64,000 nt of DNA from Chimonanthus salicifolius (taxonomy: Eukaryota > Streptophyta > Magnoliopsida > Laurales > Calycanthaceae): contig CM023540.1 in NCBI GenBank assembly GCA_013350335.1, positions 33,687,925 through 33,751,924 on the forward strand, given 5' to 3'. The position numbers and the translations under genes are program-made. The notes below the pieces were generated by a model, which did no database searches, had not been told where the DNA came from, and was given only the letters and a program-made list of their open reading frames with translations. Positions 1 through 12,300 of this stretch are shown here, piece by piece (position 1 is the first letter of the stretch; the number at the start of each line of letters is the position of its first letter).

Positions 1-285
1 CCATCTATGTTTGGGCTAAACCCGAGATGGGACTGGTACGCCTTGGCCATTTTGGGCTAGTTCCAGATTTCTTTGTCCTTGAAAAGAGCAAATATGGACA
101 CTGTGGCCTAAAAAAAAAAATTAAGGGCGTTTTTTGAATGGGTAAAATATTATTATACAGTCCTTTGGTCTTGGTTGGGCTTTTAAAGGTGTTAAATAAG
201 GACTATAAAAACGGGTGAAGTTTAACTGGATCCCTTTGTGTGCCTTAGGGATCGTGGACTCATCTGTAGGGGTTTTGGTGGGAAA

Positions 286-633
286 CAGGGGTGTAAAAAA
301 TGCCTTGGCCGATATGATTCTCCCTCCTCTTTTGTTTTTTTTTTTTTTTGTAAATATCGGTATTATTTTATTATTTTATTTTTCTGAATTAAAAAATATA
401 AAAAAACCCAAAAAGAAACTTTTTTTTTAAAAAAAAAATTGAAAACGTAAATATCGGCTGATATCGGCCGATATTTCGACCTGGGCCCATCACCATTTTG
501 AATTTTTTTCTTTTTAAATGATATAAATCATATCGGCCGATATTGGACCGATATATATTGCCGATATATCGGCCAATAAATAGGTTGTATGCCCATAGAA
601 TATGTATCGGCCGATATTAAATGACTCTTAAAA

Positions 634-727
<94 letters not shown>

Positions 728-764
728 GCCGATACGTTTCGTATCGGCCGATATCTGTACCCTG
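286..764. mobile_element. hAT-like non-autonomous element, TATCGGCC family, copy 1
   Basis: The element starts CAGGGGTGTAAAA and ends CTGTACCCTG, so both termini read CAGGG inward. It is flanked by a perfect 8-bp duplication GTGGGAAA (278-285 and 765-772). CAGGG-type ends with 8-bp duplications are the hallmark of the hAT superfamily. No transposase is encoded in 479 bp, so it is non-autonomous. The interior is filled with ATATCGGCCGATAT palindromes at both ends and a (TA)n tract in the middle. Two other copies with the same ends lie at 3795-4300 and 17525-19107. Superfamily assignment is inferred from ends and duplication length only. Confidence 0.82.
638..725. repeat. (TA)n microsatellite
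   Basis: An uninterrupted run of about 44 TA dinucleotides lies inside the hAT-like element at 286-764. It directly follows AAAACCGA and precedes TCGGCCGATAC, so it looks like slippage expansion of the ATAT between two TATCGGCC palindromes. Confidence 0.95.
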
Positions 765-1094
765 GTGGGAAATAAAGATAATAAAATTATTCTCAAAAGA
801 AATTGTTAATTGTATATGAAACCTTATTCTTAGGTTTCCTTTTGAAATATTGTCCTACTTTAAATTTATGGAAATAAAAATAACAGGTTGGATAGAAATT
901 CTAATTTTAATAAAATATTTATTAAAAATAATTGAAGTTAAAAGACGTGCAATTTATCATAACTCAAACTTTCAGACTAATTAATCTTTGGAAAATAGAA
1001 ACCATTTTATCAAGGGTGGTGTATCATCATGGAAATTTATAGTAAAAATTTAGTGTACAAATCATTATCCTTATAAAAGAGCCTTCAAAAATGA

Positions 1095-1253
1095 AATTTG
1101 CATGCACCATTGATTCCTCATTACAGTCAAACTTGGACATCTATTAGACATGGAGGGTCTGGACTCTGGACTATATATAATTATTAGTAGGCCACTACTT
1201 GGTCATGGGAATATGCAAACAGCTTGGTTTTCTGAAAGTTTTTACTCAAGATG
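1095..1253 (+). promoter_or_regulatory. Jacalin-type promoter and exon 1 of copy A (donor damaged)
   Basis: The block GCATGCACCATTGATT is followed by GGAGGGTCTGGAC, a TATA box (TATATATAA at 1172-1180), AGTAGGCCACTACTTGGTCATG and then TTTTACTCAAG-ATG (ATG at 1251-1253). The same order of blocks precedes the lectin copies at 22.0 (minus), 25.5, 29.5, 45.5, 45.9, 47.9 and 51.8 kb. In better copies the ATG is followed at once by the donor GTATAC. Here it is followed by GGATTC, so the donor is lost and splicing to exon 2 is unlikely. Confidence 0.6.
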
Positions 1254-1660
1254 GGATTCTTCCACCTCAAGTTCTAAGTTTTAAGAATGTTATTTATTTT
1301 AATTTTTCAATTATCTATTATTTGAGTTATTCTCACCTCACTCTTTTTTGAGTTTGAGTATTTATAATAGCATATTTTAACTCAATGTTGGATATCTCAA
1401 TTGATTGGACCCCCTCTCTTGCAGTGGGAGTTCTCCAGTTGAATCATTGACGGTGTTAACCGGGTGCATACTATTGTGGGTGTGGGGCGTCTCCTTTGGG
1501 AGTTTTGGTATAGTTTAAAGGGGCTGAAGGCGTTGGTTGGTCAGGAGTTTCCCCCAGGTCTAAAAAAAAAATTAATTATTATATATGATTTGTGCATTCA
1601 GCACAACAAGAAAATGACGAAAATATTTTATATATTTTATCATACAATTGTTCTAAATAA

Positions 1661-2012
1661 ATCAAGGGCGTCCATCTTAATACGGGCATTATCTTTTAGG
1701 AGGCATGGTTTTTAGGGAACTTCCCATTTTGCCTCTCATCCATTCGCAGAAATCAGTTCACTTTCCAGTGAATCGGTTCAGTCATCCGGTGCACCGAACT
1801 TGACTCTTTCCATTTCTAAGTGAATCAATTCACTCATCGGTATACCGAACTTGACTCTTTCTATTTCCAAGTGAATCTGTTCACTCATCGGTATCGGACA
1901 GGTAAATCGATTCATTGGAAAGTGAACCGATTTCCGCGGAGGCAAAGTAGGAAATTCAAAAAATCCGTGTCTCTTAAAAGATAATGTCCGTGTTAGGATG
2001 AACACTCTAAAT
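1661..2012. mobile_element. Foldback/MITE-like element in the intron of copy A
   Basis: The ends are inverted repeats of about 50 bp. 1661-1712 (GGGCGTCCATCTTAATACGG followed by GCATTATCTTTTAGGAGG) pairs with the complement of 1966-2012. A second, inner inverted pair surrounds CGCAGAAATCAGTTCACTTTCC. The centre holds about two copies of a 57-bp tandem repeat with CGAACTTGACTCTTTC. No ORF of note. A similar ending relative to TCTAAAT is present on both sides, but the target duplication is not certain. It separates exon 1 and exon 2 of copy A. Confidence 0.6.
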
Positions 2013-2212
2013 CTATTATATTATTTTTTATTAATATTATTCTCGTACTTTCTCATTTAAAATATATTTTAAAATAATACCGATTTTCCAAGTACACTTG
2101 GCACACGTGTTAATGTCCGACACACACACCTGTACCATTCAACTTATTTTCTTTCATTTTTCACCCTCTAGTTTTGATATTAGTTTTCTGTTATTCCTTC
2201 TTAAAAAATCAG

Positions 2213-2422
2213 TTGATGATGCTTGGACCAAAAGGAGAACCTGTTGGTGAACGCTGGGATGATCTGTACGTCGACTCTCGGAAAAATGTAATTTACATCT
2301 GCCAAGATAGGGATTCGATCAGCGGTATTGCCTCAGAGCATCAATCAGGGGATTTTCGCCTTGGCAGATCACGTCGAAGGGTATTGTCTGGTGCAGATGG
2401 TGACACTGACGAGTTTAATGTG
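2213..2422 (+). pseudogene. Orphan exon 2 of a jacalin-like lectin (copy A)
   Basis: The acceptor AAATCAG at 2212 is followed by 70 open codons ending at the donor FNV|GTAATGG. The reading has the family's LGPKGEPVGERWDDL start (compare GPRG..WDE in the other copies) and GADGDTDEFNV at the exon end, in the same place and phase (0) as exon 2 elsewhere in the cluster. The middle is poorly conserved: the usual INSIQVAY strand reads ISGIASEH. I find no exon 3 (GPFG, GFHGY, AIGVYV blocks) before the next element at 3795, so the C-terminal half of the beta-prism is missing. With the exon 1 donor also broken, this is a gene fragment. It is the most diverged exon 2 in the window. Confidence 0.6.
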
Positions 2423-3794
2423 GTAATGGAAACTAACATCTACACCATCCTATATATCCCATTAGATTTCTTATAATTACTTATAAACAACGAGGTGCAA
2501 ATGCCATTATATTTCTACGCTGATTATCAGACCATTAGGCTATCCTTTTTCTAGGGCTGCAATTGGGGCTGGGTTGGGTGAGATTTTAGGTCTATCTGTG
2601 CCCACACAAATGTTGATCTGATTTATTTAAAACTCATCTTAGCTCATATTACATTTGTACGATCTGAGTTTGATTTCAAATTCAAAATATATATCCAGTC
2701 TTATTTGGATTTGTGCTAATTTTGGACAAAAATGGAAATCTTTGTTTTATTTTATTAAAAAGTATTATTGGTGATGTCTAAAATTGGTTTTAATTTCTAT
2801 TTAAAGTTTTAAACTATTAATATGAAACAATGTTTTTAGACTCAAGTTTTTCAAAACAAAACGTCAAATAACCAACTCTCATTTTCACTCTAGAAAGGAA
2901 GAGGTTGTTTTAATTTTAATGCAAGTGAGGAATTGTAAAATATCTTAACTAAATTTTCTCAACTTATAAGTGGCTTTTATTTCAAAAATCGAATGGAGAA
3001 ACTAGTCTGAGATTTAGGAGATGGACTAAGATTTCAGTTTACTATAGTAATTTCAGAACTTTTGAATTTAATTTAATTTTAAAGAAATTTGAAGAATTTA
3101 TTTTGTTGAGATTTATTTTCTAAAAATTTCATCAAAATGGTAAATTCCATATCTACCCAATCCAATGTGGATCTTGTCCTTTTATTTTTGGCTTGGCTCA
3201 GATTGTGGGCTTTTTTAATTGTCTTGGGCTGGTATTCCCTCTACCTTTAGGAGGAGAAGTTGAATGAATTGCTTACCAATCATTTTAAAAAAAATGTTAG
3301 AAAGAATAGACCTATCATCAATTCTTGGGTTGGGGTTGTGAACATAAAAAAAGATTTTTATTATTATTATTTTTGCTTTTCAAAGTTGATAGGCAAATCT
3401 GTGAAATAATGTGGTGTCTCCCTTAATTAAGGAGAGACAGTAGATTTCATTTTATACAAAAAAGAGATTACATATATAAAAACAGAATCAAATAGAAGAG
3501 GAATATACATTATTAGAAAAATCCTAAGAAAAATCTTCAATGGATCCTACGCATCTATTCATTTATCCATAATTGAGATAATGATTAGAAGATTTTTGGA
3601 TCCATCAAAAAAATACATATAAAAATCTCTTAGATGAATATAGCTATAATTTTTCAAAATTCTCAAGATTCAATTTTATCTAATGGTGAATGTTCATAGA
3701 GTTAGACTAATAGGTTGTGTAACTTAAATTACAGTCAAAATGGGCATGAGTCAAATCCATGAGTAGATGTGTTTCGGAGAAGAGATGTTGGGGC
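2423..3794. other. Intergenic, no gene recognised
   Basis: AT-rich sequence without a recognisable gene or lectin exon 3. From about 3408 to 3560 it resembles the terminal repeat of the TRIM-type element at 46259-47126 (GGTGTCTCCCTTAATTAAGG, then ATTACATATAT and AATCAAATA), so this part is probably a diverged LTR remnant of the same family. Confidence 0.5.
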
Positions 3795-4300
3795 CAGGGG
3801 TTAAAAAAACGGTGCGGCCGATATATCGGCCGAGAAAATTCTCTCTCTTTCGATATCGACATTTTCTCCCTCCTCCGATATCGGAACCGTGAAAAAACCG
3901 CAAAAAACCGTGATGAACCGTGAAAAATCGCAAAAAACCGTGAAAGCAGTAAACCCTGAACCATTAAAAACCGTGCAGAACCGTGAAAAACTGTTAAAAA
4001 CTGCCAAAAACCGTGAAAGCAGTAAACCCTGAACCATTAAAAACCGTGAAGAACCGCGGAAAACCGTTAAAAACCGCCAAAAACCGCCAAAAACCGTGTA
4101 AAAACCGTATCGGTGTTTTTTTAAAAAAAATTAAAAAATAAATAATTAAATACCGATATTTATGAATATCGGCTGATATTTGGACCGAATATCGGCCATA
4201 TCGACCGATAATACTACTGTACGGCCGATACATATCGTATCGGCCGATATTGTTCGGTTTGAAAAAAACTGATATATATCGGCCGATATTTGAACTTTTG
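3795..4300. mobile_element. hAT-like non-autonomous element, TATCGGCC family, copy 2
   Basis: The element runs from CAGGGGTTAAAAAAACGG to TTTGAACTTTTG and is flanked by a perfect 8-bp duplication GTTGGGGC (3787-3794 and 4301-4308). The left part carries TATATCGGCC palindromes and the right part several more. Between them lies a tandem array of GAACCGTGAAAAACCG-type units (about 3890-4110). No transposase. The right terminus is diverged (its complement reads CAAAAGTTCAAATATCGG). Long minus-strand ORFs here are translations of the repeat array and not genes. Confidence 0.82.
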
Positions 4301-4599
4301 GTTGGGGCCATGATGAGTCCCATCTAGCAATGTTCTTAAAATGTTATTTGAAGATACGTCTTTATTTGATTTGATTAATTAGTTTATAAATAAAGATGGT
4401 AAAACTCATTTAGAAATAATTAATACACCACTACGGCTTTTATTTTTTTATTTAAAAAAAAAACCAAAGTTTATGTATATAAATATTTATTTAATAATTT
4501 ATATTCAATATAAATTTATTTTAAAGGATTGAATAATTGAGGGAGATGAAAGTATGTCACTTTGTACACTTTTACTTTAAAAATGAAGAATCTTTGTAT

Positions 4600-4815
4600 G
4601 GAAAGAGAAGGGCCCTTCTCTTCTCTAACACGTCAACACCCCAATAAAAATGAAAGGAGGCCGACTCTCCCGACTCCGACTCTGCGAAAGCCGCCTCCCC
4701 AAAAGACGCCGACTCCAAAATCCCATGCGCAAAAGCCGACTCTCTAAAATCCGACGCCCCTTCATCTGAGGCCCTCTCAGCCGATGCTCCATCATCTTTC
4801 GGATCCAGGAAATTT
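4600..4815 (-). repeat. GC-rich minisatellite block, inverted partner of 54380-54760
   Basis: On the minus strand this reads GTCGGCTTT.GGAGAG-type units. At the left side (4745-4835) the complement of GACGCCCCTTCATCTGAGG, GCCGATGCTCC and AAATTTATTATTAAATTTG matches 54325-54400 in the same order, so the block and its flank are the inverted counterpart of the array near copy C. Confidence 0.7.
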
Positions 4816-4839
4816 ATTATTAAATTTGATACCTGATTG

Positions 4840-6390
4840 ATTTGGTTGACCTTTTACGTGTTAATAAATAATTGGACTAATATCAATTTTTTGGTTAATG
4901 ATATTCATGCTTAATAATAATAATAATCTTTTACCATTGTTTATTACCTTTGTGTGTGGGTCAAATAAGATTCCACCAACAGTAATCAAACTCAATTAAA
5001 CCTATGTGATCAATATAATATTAAAAAAAAAATAATTTAATAATTAAAATTATATTTTCATTAAAAAATTAGAAAGATATTTTAATTAATTAAAAAGATC
5101 TTTCCAGAAAGTGCATTGAAAGAGAAGAATACTAACTTCTAAAACAAATAATTTTAATACTCTATAAGTCAATAGTATCCATTATCTTATTCTGAGTATA
5201 AGTATTCTCACGTATAAGTAAAAAATATATTTTTTATTAGATTCAAATTTTATGACATTTTGGTATTCGACTTGATTGATACTTTGATTTAAAATATCAA
5301 TATTCGTATCGGCTATATAGACACTACATTTTTCTGTTAGGGGACATCGCTTTTTGTTTTTAGATGTGAAATTACTATTTTGTCCTTTCATGTTTTGATA
5401 GCTTGATCGAACATTCAGTTCATTATGTGTTTGTTCGGAAAAAAATAATATTTATGTTATTTTTTATTTAATTTTATCAATTCTATAGTATAGCAAATAG
5501 GAAAATCATTTAAATCAGAGATAATGGATGAGAGTTGTCTAAACATATGGACTTCTTGCTAAATGACTTCTTCAATTCCCTTCTTTTCTATGCTCAAAAT
5601 ACACCATGTGTTGGTTTGCATAAAAAACAATCTTGTGATTTGAGTTTGACAGAGAATTCTAACCACCAAGAATTTCAAACTAAGTTAAATAATCTATAAC
5701 ATAATTCAGATGGTTCGGGCCAACTTACAAAGAATCCAACTCAACTCATGTCAAAACTTATTGAAGTCGATCTGACTTGATACAAATTGTAAATCCAACT
5801 TGAATTTTTAATCCGACATAGCTCCATTGATGACTCAACCCGAGCTTACCCAATTTGGATCAGCAGCCCCTTCGTCTGTGTTTTTCTACTCCATCTTAAA
5901 TAGAACTAATATTCAAGATAATTCTTCATTTAAAATATACAAAAAAGATTTTCAAACGTGAAATTAAAATAAATCTTTGATGAATATCATATTTAATTAA
6001 ATAAATATTACACCCAGACAAGAACGCTATAAGTCATATCAGGAAAATAATTATAAACTATTTGACTAATGTCACTCGCATGATACATGTGCTTCTTGCT
6101 AGTTTTAAAAAGAAATAATAATTCGAACAATTTTAATATTCTAGATTCACCATGAATCTAGATAGATTCTATCAATTTTTTAAAAACTACCTCTATTTTC
6201 GTACAGATGTCTCAATCCACCAAATATCAACATTTTTAATGAAAAACCATCAACAGACTCTAAAACATCACACCAAACATCTTAACTAGTGTCAAATAGT
6301 GTCCATATCAAAAGCAAATGACATAAAAAAGAAATATACAGATCTCAATAATTTACGTCTGCAACTCCTATAATCTCTTTTCTTTTCGAC
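4840..6390 (-). repeat. 3' flank of lectin copy B, inverted duplicate of 53211-54300
   Basis: Read on the minus strand, 6390 down to about 5430 matches the sequence after copy C in the same order: AAATTATTGACAT after the stop, TTTGACACTAGTTAAGATG, the degenerate Asp/Leu-poor block with GGTTCG and CAACTCAACTCATG, and ACTTCTTGCTAAATGACTTC. 5930-6390 also matches 33892-34930 downstream of copy J. No gene is seen; 4840-5400 holds nothing I recognise. Confidence 0.7.
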
Positions 6391-6392
6391 GA

Positions 6393-8052
6393 TCACTCGC
6401 TCATCTCTTCCATTTGGGTGGCCGCTGTTTTAACATAAACACCAATGGCACGAAGACACTTACGATCATAATATCCATGAAAGCCAAAAAACATGCCACA
6501 ATCCATTCCAAAGCTAAACCGGGTGCCGGACTCTCTACCAAATGGTCCAAAAGTCTTGCATTCGCCACTTTCTGCATTCTTTATGGTAATAGTGAGAGAT
6601 CTTATTTTATTATTCTGTCCCGAAATTTGATAATAATACCCGCTCACACAAACAATGCTTTCAACTGCACTCAACTGAATCTGCAAAACAAACGCAAACA
6701 TGTCTTAATATGTCGTGTCTGACAACCAAAAGAGACATTGCCACTGGTTAAACCCAGTCAGCTGTATTTTGAGGTACGGGGTTATGCATTTATAAAAGAA
6801 GTAGTTAAAATTACAGAGATCCTGATTGAGAAATGACAAGATTTACAACGGTTGACTTGTTGGGATCGGTGGCTCAACTTCCACCTATATTTTCTCCTTA
6901 AAAGGAGGAGTGGCTGGCATGTGGAATATCTCAAGGATATGCTTGACGTGTGAAGATCTATGAAGATCTACAAGGAATGGAATTGCCACAAGGGACACCG
7001 ACTGTATTGTTGTAGACAACTGAGACTTCTATCTGGAATAGGAAACTGCCTGTTACGGTGTCTCTGTATATCTATATATACAGAAGAATATGAGGATGAA
7101 GGTGTGTGCCTTTGATGGCCACCATGAAGGAAGTCTTAGCATGAGATAGAAGGATGCTGGACGTAGATCTAACGATGTTTGGAGGACAGCTCGATGGTCG
7201 GAGAGGGGCGTAAGCAACAGTGCAATACCGCTGCAGATCTGGGTTATCAGATCTGTGAGTGGCAGCCAGCAGAAGTGCGGCTGGAGAAAGGAAACCCCAT
7301 TGCCAGAGCAGAAGTGTAGATCTGTGTGTGTGGGACACAACATCATCGGAGACGCTCGCGTTTGAGAAGCATGTCGGGATTGCTCGTAGGACGCAGGAAG
7401 CGTAGAGGAAGGAACACAGAAGTTTGGGTTCACTATTCTGGGTATAAGAGAGATTCACATCAACTGAGAGGTGATGTCGATGTGTCTTATACAGAGGTGT
7501 ACAAGGGGCTCGGGACTTCGAGTTTGGGCTCTTGACTCAAGGGAGTCATTGATATTGTACATGTATATTCCTTTCTCATATAGTGAATATTCTGTCGTTC
7601 CGTGGACGTAGGCCAGGTGGGCCGAACCACGTTAAAATATTGTGTTGTGCTGTATTTTTATTTCCGTTCGATTTTTCTTGTTTCCGCGCGTAACGCTAAC
7701 ATGACTTTCTATGTATGAGAAGATCTTATGAATACAAGTGCTGGCTATAGATAACGAGTGAGTTGTCTAATTAAAAAAAAATAAAGATCACATAGAAAGT
7801 GATTGATTAAGATTAGGAACTTCTCATTACCACATCAAAATAATGACCATATTGAGCACCGCGGCTGGCTGACAATTTAGCATATCTGTCGGAGGGATCC
7901 TGTTTATATGCAACTTGAATGGAGTTGATGTTGTCGTCATGAAAGATATAAATAGTTGATACCAAACCAAGACCACATTCATCCCAATAATATCCATTCG
8001 TGTCCCCTCTCGGCCCTATCTTCATCACTACCTCTTCCACGCTTTCAATACT
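6393..8052 (-). CDS. Jacalin-related lectin, copy B (domain intact, 5' end lost)
   Basis: Exon 2 is 8052-7831 (74 codons, after CTTCAG) and exon 3 is 6680-6393 (95 codons and stop, after GTTTTGCAG). Together they give one complete jacalin-type beta-prism I domain with MKIGPRGD, WDECGLGL, NINSIQVAYKQDPSD, SLTITIKN, TFGPFGRESGTRFSFGM and CLRAIGVYV. Such domains bind sugars in soluble nucleocytoplasmic lectins; no signal peptide or membrane segment is visible. The canonical binding Asp of the GxxxD motif is Arg. Intron 2 carries an 844-bp solo LTR, and intron 1 is cut by a 5.8-kb nested retroelement at 8534-14331. Beyond that element only intron-like sequence remains (14332-14619) before the end of gene D, so no exon 1 or promoter of its own is seen. 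Met10 of exon 2 is the first in-frame ATG. It is close to copy C at 52362-53210. Expression is doubtful. Confidence 0.75.
6858..7701 (+). mobile_element. Solo LTR in intron 2 of lectin copy B
   Basis: The element begins TGTTGGGATCGG and ends CGCGTAACGCTAACA, with a perfect 5-bp duplication TGACT (6853-6857 and 7702-7706). The empty site is visible in copy C (complement of 52756-52785, GACCGTTGACTTTCTAAG). The 3' two-thirds matches the LTRs of the element at 9335-12730, while the first 230 bp are different, so it is a sister subfamily. No internal region remains, so it is a solo LTR left by LTR-LTR recombination. Confidence 0.88.
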
Positions 8053-8423
8053 CTGAAGATCCAAAACAAAATAAAATGTAACAAAAAAACATGAATAATG
8101 TTAGCTAGTTTTCTTAAAATAATATGTTCATTCAAATTTCACTAACCCAACAACTGTCAGTACACCATTTTGGCAAATTTATCACCACAAGTTAATATAC
8201 TCTGGAAATTGTAACAGCTAATAATAAACTCAACAATGGTAAAATCACTTTGAACTGAAACTCATTTATATCCTTAAAGTCGAGTGAGAAAAAATAAAAA
8301 ATTCAAGATACATTTACTATTTTTCAAACAACTATTAAATCCAACAATGAATCTCAGTTAGATGAAAAGTTCAAAGTGCCTTCTTGGTCACTAAAGGGTA
8401 CTAAGGTTTATGATAAGTTTGAG

Positions 8424-8425
<2 letters not shown>

Positions 8426-8516
<91 letters not shown>
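8426..8516. repeat. (TA)n microsatellite
   Basis: About 45 TA repeats in the intron 1 remnant of lectin copy B, just before the LTR element that starts at 8534. Confidence 0.95.
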
Positions 8517-8519
<3 letters not shown>

Positions 8520-9334
8520 CCAGTGTTGAATCGTGTTGGATTATAATTAGGATTTTAGAATAATTAGAATAATTATGTTATTAGGATTTCTAGTTTAGGT
8601 TTACATCTAATTAAGATGTGTATTTAATTTATAATTAGTTAAGAATTTGAGTTTGTTTGTGATAGCCCTAGAGTCAGATAAAGACTATATATAAATGTAA
8701 TAGCAGACAAATTTAATATAATTCATATTTTTATTTTTCTACGTGGTATCAACCAGAACACGATTCTATTGAGTGATCATCTGATAAACAATCTCTTCTT
8801 GTCTCTCTCTGCTAGAGGAGATACATCGGCTCAGGGAGGGAGGGAGACCTAAATCACTCTTTCATTGTTTCTGCAACGCGTGTGACGAGTTTGGTCTGGT
8901 GTGTTGTTGGGCTTCTGCTGAAACTGCTGCTCTTCATCAGCCAGCAGCCAAGATCTGCCCATCTGTGAGCCATTTTTTTGGGGCTGGAACACACACCGGT
9001 TATTGTCCCTGCTGTTTGACACCTGCCCATTCTGTTTTGGTGCAAGCCCTATTCGATCTTCTGCAAGGCAGAAAAGTTGGGCCTCGGCTTCAGATCTCAG
9101 TCTGCGTTTCAGCACACTCTGCCTAGTTTTGTCTTCAATCTGTCCAAGCAGCGCGCAGAGAGCCACTGTTGCCTAGATCTGCAGATCTGGTTCAAGTTCT
9201 TCAACTCAGATCTGAGTGATTTGTGATCTGCCACAAACCGCTTCCAGCAGAAGACTTCCAACGCCATCTGTGAAACATATTTCAAAACCTTTGAAGATCT
9301 GCTCCTCAATTCGACCAGCGTTTTTCGCCTAATA

Positions 9335-12300
9335 TGTTGGATATGTGGCTCGAATCAAAGAGAGCCGTGAGGGAGTCCCAATTAAAATGGGATTAGCAAG
9401 ACAGGGAAAGAAGGAGTCTTTCCAAGTTGGACACTTGCTATACATGGAACATGGCATATCTCGGCATATCTTGCAAAGGACGTGTGGGACTGAAATAGAC
9501 AAGCTCAATGCTATAAAGAAGGACACAACTTACAGTAAATCTGGTCTTCCTAACTCCAGATTTGGAAGTTGCCTATTTTCGTAGCATATGTCTATTTATA
9601 GATTGCAAAGAGGTGTATAAGTAGGGACTCCACACACGGCAAAGAAGCAGCCGGGTTTGCCTAGAGAGAAGGCAATGTGAAGGGCCTTCTGGCCTTTGCA
9701 TAGAGATGGCTTCTTGGCCATATACACAGGCAGCGGCAAGCCACAGATCTGAAACTGTCTAGAGGACAGCTCGATGGCCGAAGAGGGGCGGAACCAATAG
9801 TGCAGTACCGCTGCAGATCTGGGTTCACAGATCTGTGAGTGGCAGCCAGCAGGAGTGCGGCTGGAGAGACGAAGCCCTTCACCAGAGCAGAGGTGAAGAT
9901 CTGTGTGTGTGTGGAACACACCATCATCGGAGACGCTCGCGTTTGAGAAGCATGTCGGGATTGCTCGTAGGACGCAGGAAGCGTAGAGGGAGGAACACAG
10001 AAGTTGGGTTCACTATTCTGGGTATGAGAGAGATTCACATCAACTGAGAGGTGACGTCGATGTGTCTTATACAGGGGTGTACAAGGGGCTCGGGACTTCG
10101 AGTTTGAGCTCATGACTCAAGGGAGTCATTATTATTGTACATTTATTTCTTTCTCATTTATAGTGAATATTCTGTTGCTCCGTGGACGTAGGCCAGGTGG
10201 GCCGAACCACGTTAAAATATTGTGTAGTGCTGTGTGTTTATTTCCGTTCGATTTTTCTTGTTTCCGCGCGTAACGCTAACAAGTGGTATCAGTAGCTTTG
10301 GTTGGAGACCAGGGACTCGTGGATGATCGGAATACAACACAATGGGCATGAGAGGAGTGCCGAGCACAAAGTTCGAGGTGGAGTCCTTCGACGGGACAGA
10401 CGGCTTTGCAGAAGAATACTCACGACTGAGAGTGGGACGTGAGTGTGGGCTGCAGAGAAATTTGCAGCAAAGGGATATCTTCTGGCCGGGCTGATTGGAA
10501 GGTTTTTCCAGATCAGCAGAGGTGTCTGTCATCTGCTATACAAAGCAGAAAACTGAAGTGCAGATTGGTGCTAGGGACACGCTTGCACGTCAAGGGCGTG
10601 CGTGGTGATTGCTCTTCAAGAACAGTGGCTGATTGGAGAGGTGAAGCAGTAGAGGTGATACTGCTAATAGATCTGAGAGGGAAGATCTGTGTATGCTGGG
10701 TTTTGTCGTATCGTCGGTGCACAGAACGGAAGAAAGCCTGCATCGTGTGGTGAAGTTGGGCAAACATCAAAAGGTTACACACGGTAATATGTGTGTATGT
10801 TATGCATGGTGGAGGCTTCAACACACATGCTGGATATGTGCATGGCTTCATGCATGGCTCATTCATTGTGGGGACTTCTCAACGTGAAGGTGTGTGTGCT
10901 GCTATGTTAAAGAGGAGCTGTTTGCAAACAGCAGTGGGAAAGATCTGTCTCGTTTACAGATCTTGTACTCCTAAGAAGGGGCTGCAAGCGTTGAGCCAGA
11001 CCTGTGAGGCAGTGCTGTCGCAAGGTGACAGAGCAGGTGGGTTCATCACATACAGCAGAGACGCTGTTGGAGGGTGCAGGCTGCATCCACGGGCTGCAAA
11101 CAGCAACCAGCAGGCGGTTGAGGACTGCGGCAGAGAAGGAGGTTGCAGATCTGATGATCTGCGGTCTGTCTGGAAGCAAGTGGAGCTTCATTGCTGGTTT
11201 GGTGTTTTCAGAAGAACAACTTCTGGAAGTTGCAGGCGGACTTCCAGTATCAGTAAGAAGTTGCCACAAGGTGGAGATGTTTAAAGAAGCAGCGCCAAGT
11301 GCATTGCGTGTTCAGCTGGAAGAACACAATAGAGGCAACCAGATCGGTGGTAGCAGATCTGGTGGTGCAACACATACTGCATTGTGGAAGAGAGATCCAG
11401 TGTGGAGTCTCAGCAAGCAGGCGTGCTTGAGCAGCAAGGAGAACAACCCACTCTAAATCTGTGAGGTTGTATGGCTGCAGAGGGTAACAGCCGAGGAAGG
11501 AAGGAGCTGAACAAAGAAATTGTTCATGATAGCAGCCAGTAGCATGAAGACGTTGCTGGAATCTTTCAGTTGGGAAAAATCAGCAAGAGGGCTGGGTGAT
11601 ACTGAGAAGTCTGAGAGCCGGGCACTGTATATTACAGTGGGTTGATCAGTCTGAACAGAGAAGGGATTCATACAAATCGGTATGAACTGAAGGTGGAGCA
11701 GCCGATATGTGGAGAGGTGCAGTTGAGGTTCGTTGTCACAAATCATCACTGGAGGTTGGTGGAGTTCTCGCCAAGGTGGAGATTGTTGGATATGTGGCTC
11801 GAATCAAAGAGAGCCGTGAGGGAGTCCCAATTAAAATGGGATTAGCAAGACAGGGAAAGAAGGAGTCTTTCCAAGTTGGACACTTGCTATACATGGAACA
11901 TGGCATATCTCGGCATATCTTGCAAAGGACGTGTGGGACTGAAATAGACAAGCTCAATGCTATAAAGAAGGACACGACTTACAGTAAATCTGGTCTTCCT
12001 AACTCCAGATTTGGAAGTTGCCTATTTTCGTAGCATATGTCTATTTATAGATTGCAAAGAGGTGTATAAGTAGGGACTCCACACACGGCAAAGAAGCAGC
12101 CGGGTTTGCCTAGAGAGAAGGCAATGTGAAGGGCCTTCTGGCCTTTGCATAGAGATGGCTTCTTGGCCATATACACAGGCAGCGGCAAGCCACAGATCTG
12201 AAACTGTCTAGAGGACAGCTCGATGGCCGAAGAGGGGCGGAACCAATAGTGCAGTACCGCTGCAGATCTGGGTTCACAGATCTGTGAGTGGCAGCCAGCA

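Noticed and set aside
9661..10113. 150-codon minus-strand ORF, repeated exactly at 12110-12562
   Set aside because: It lies inside the two LTRs of the nested retroelement, so its repetition follows from LTR identity. The translation has no recognisable domain and a related LTR at 6858-7701 does not keep the frame.
10282..11783. Overlapping ORFs in the nested element as a possible gag
   Set aside because: None shows a capsid or zinc-knuckle pattern, and the frames are short and overlapping on both strands.
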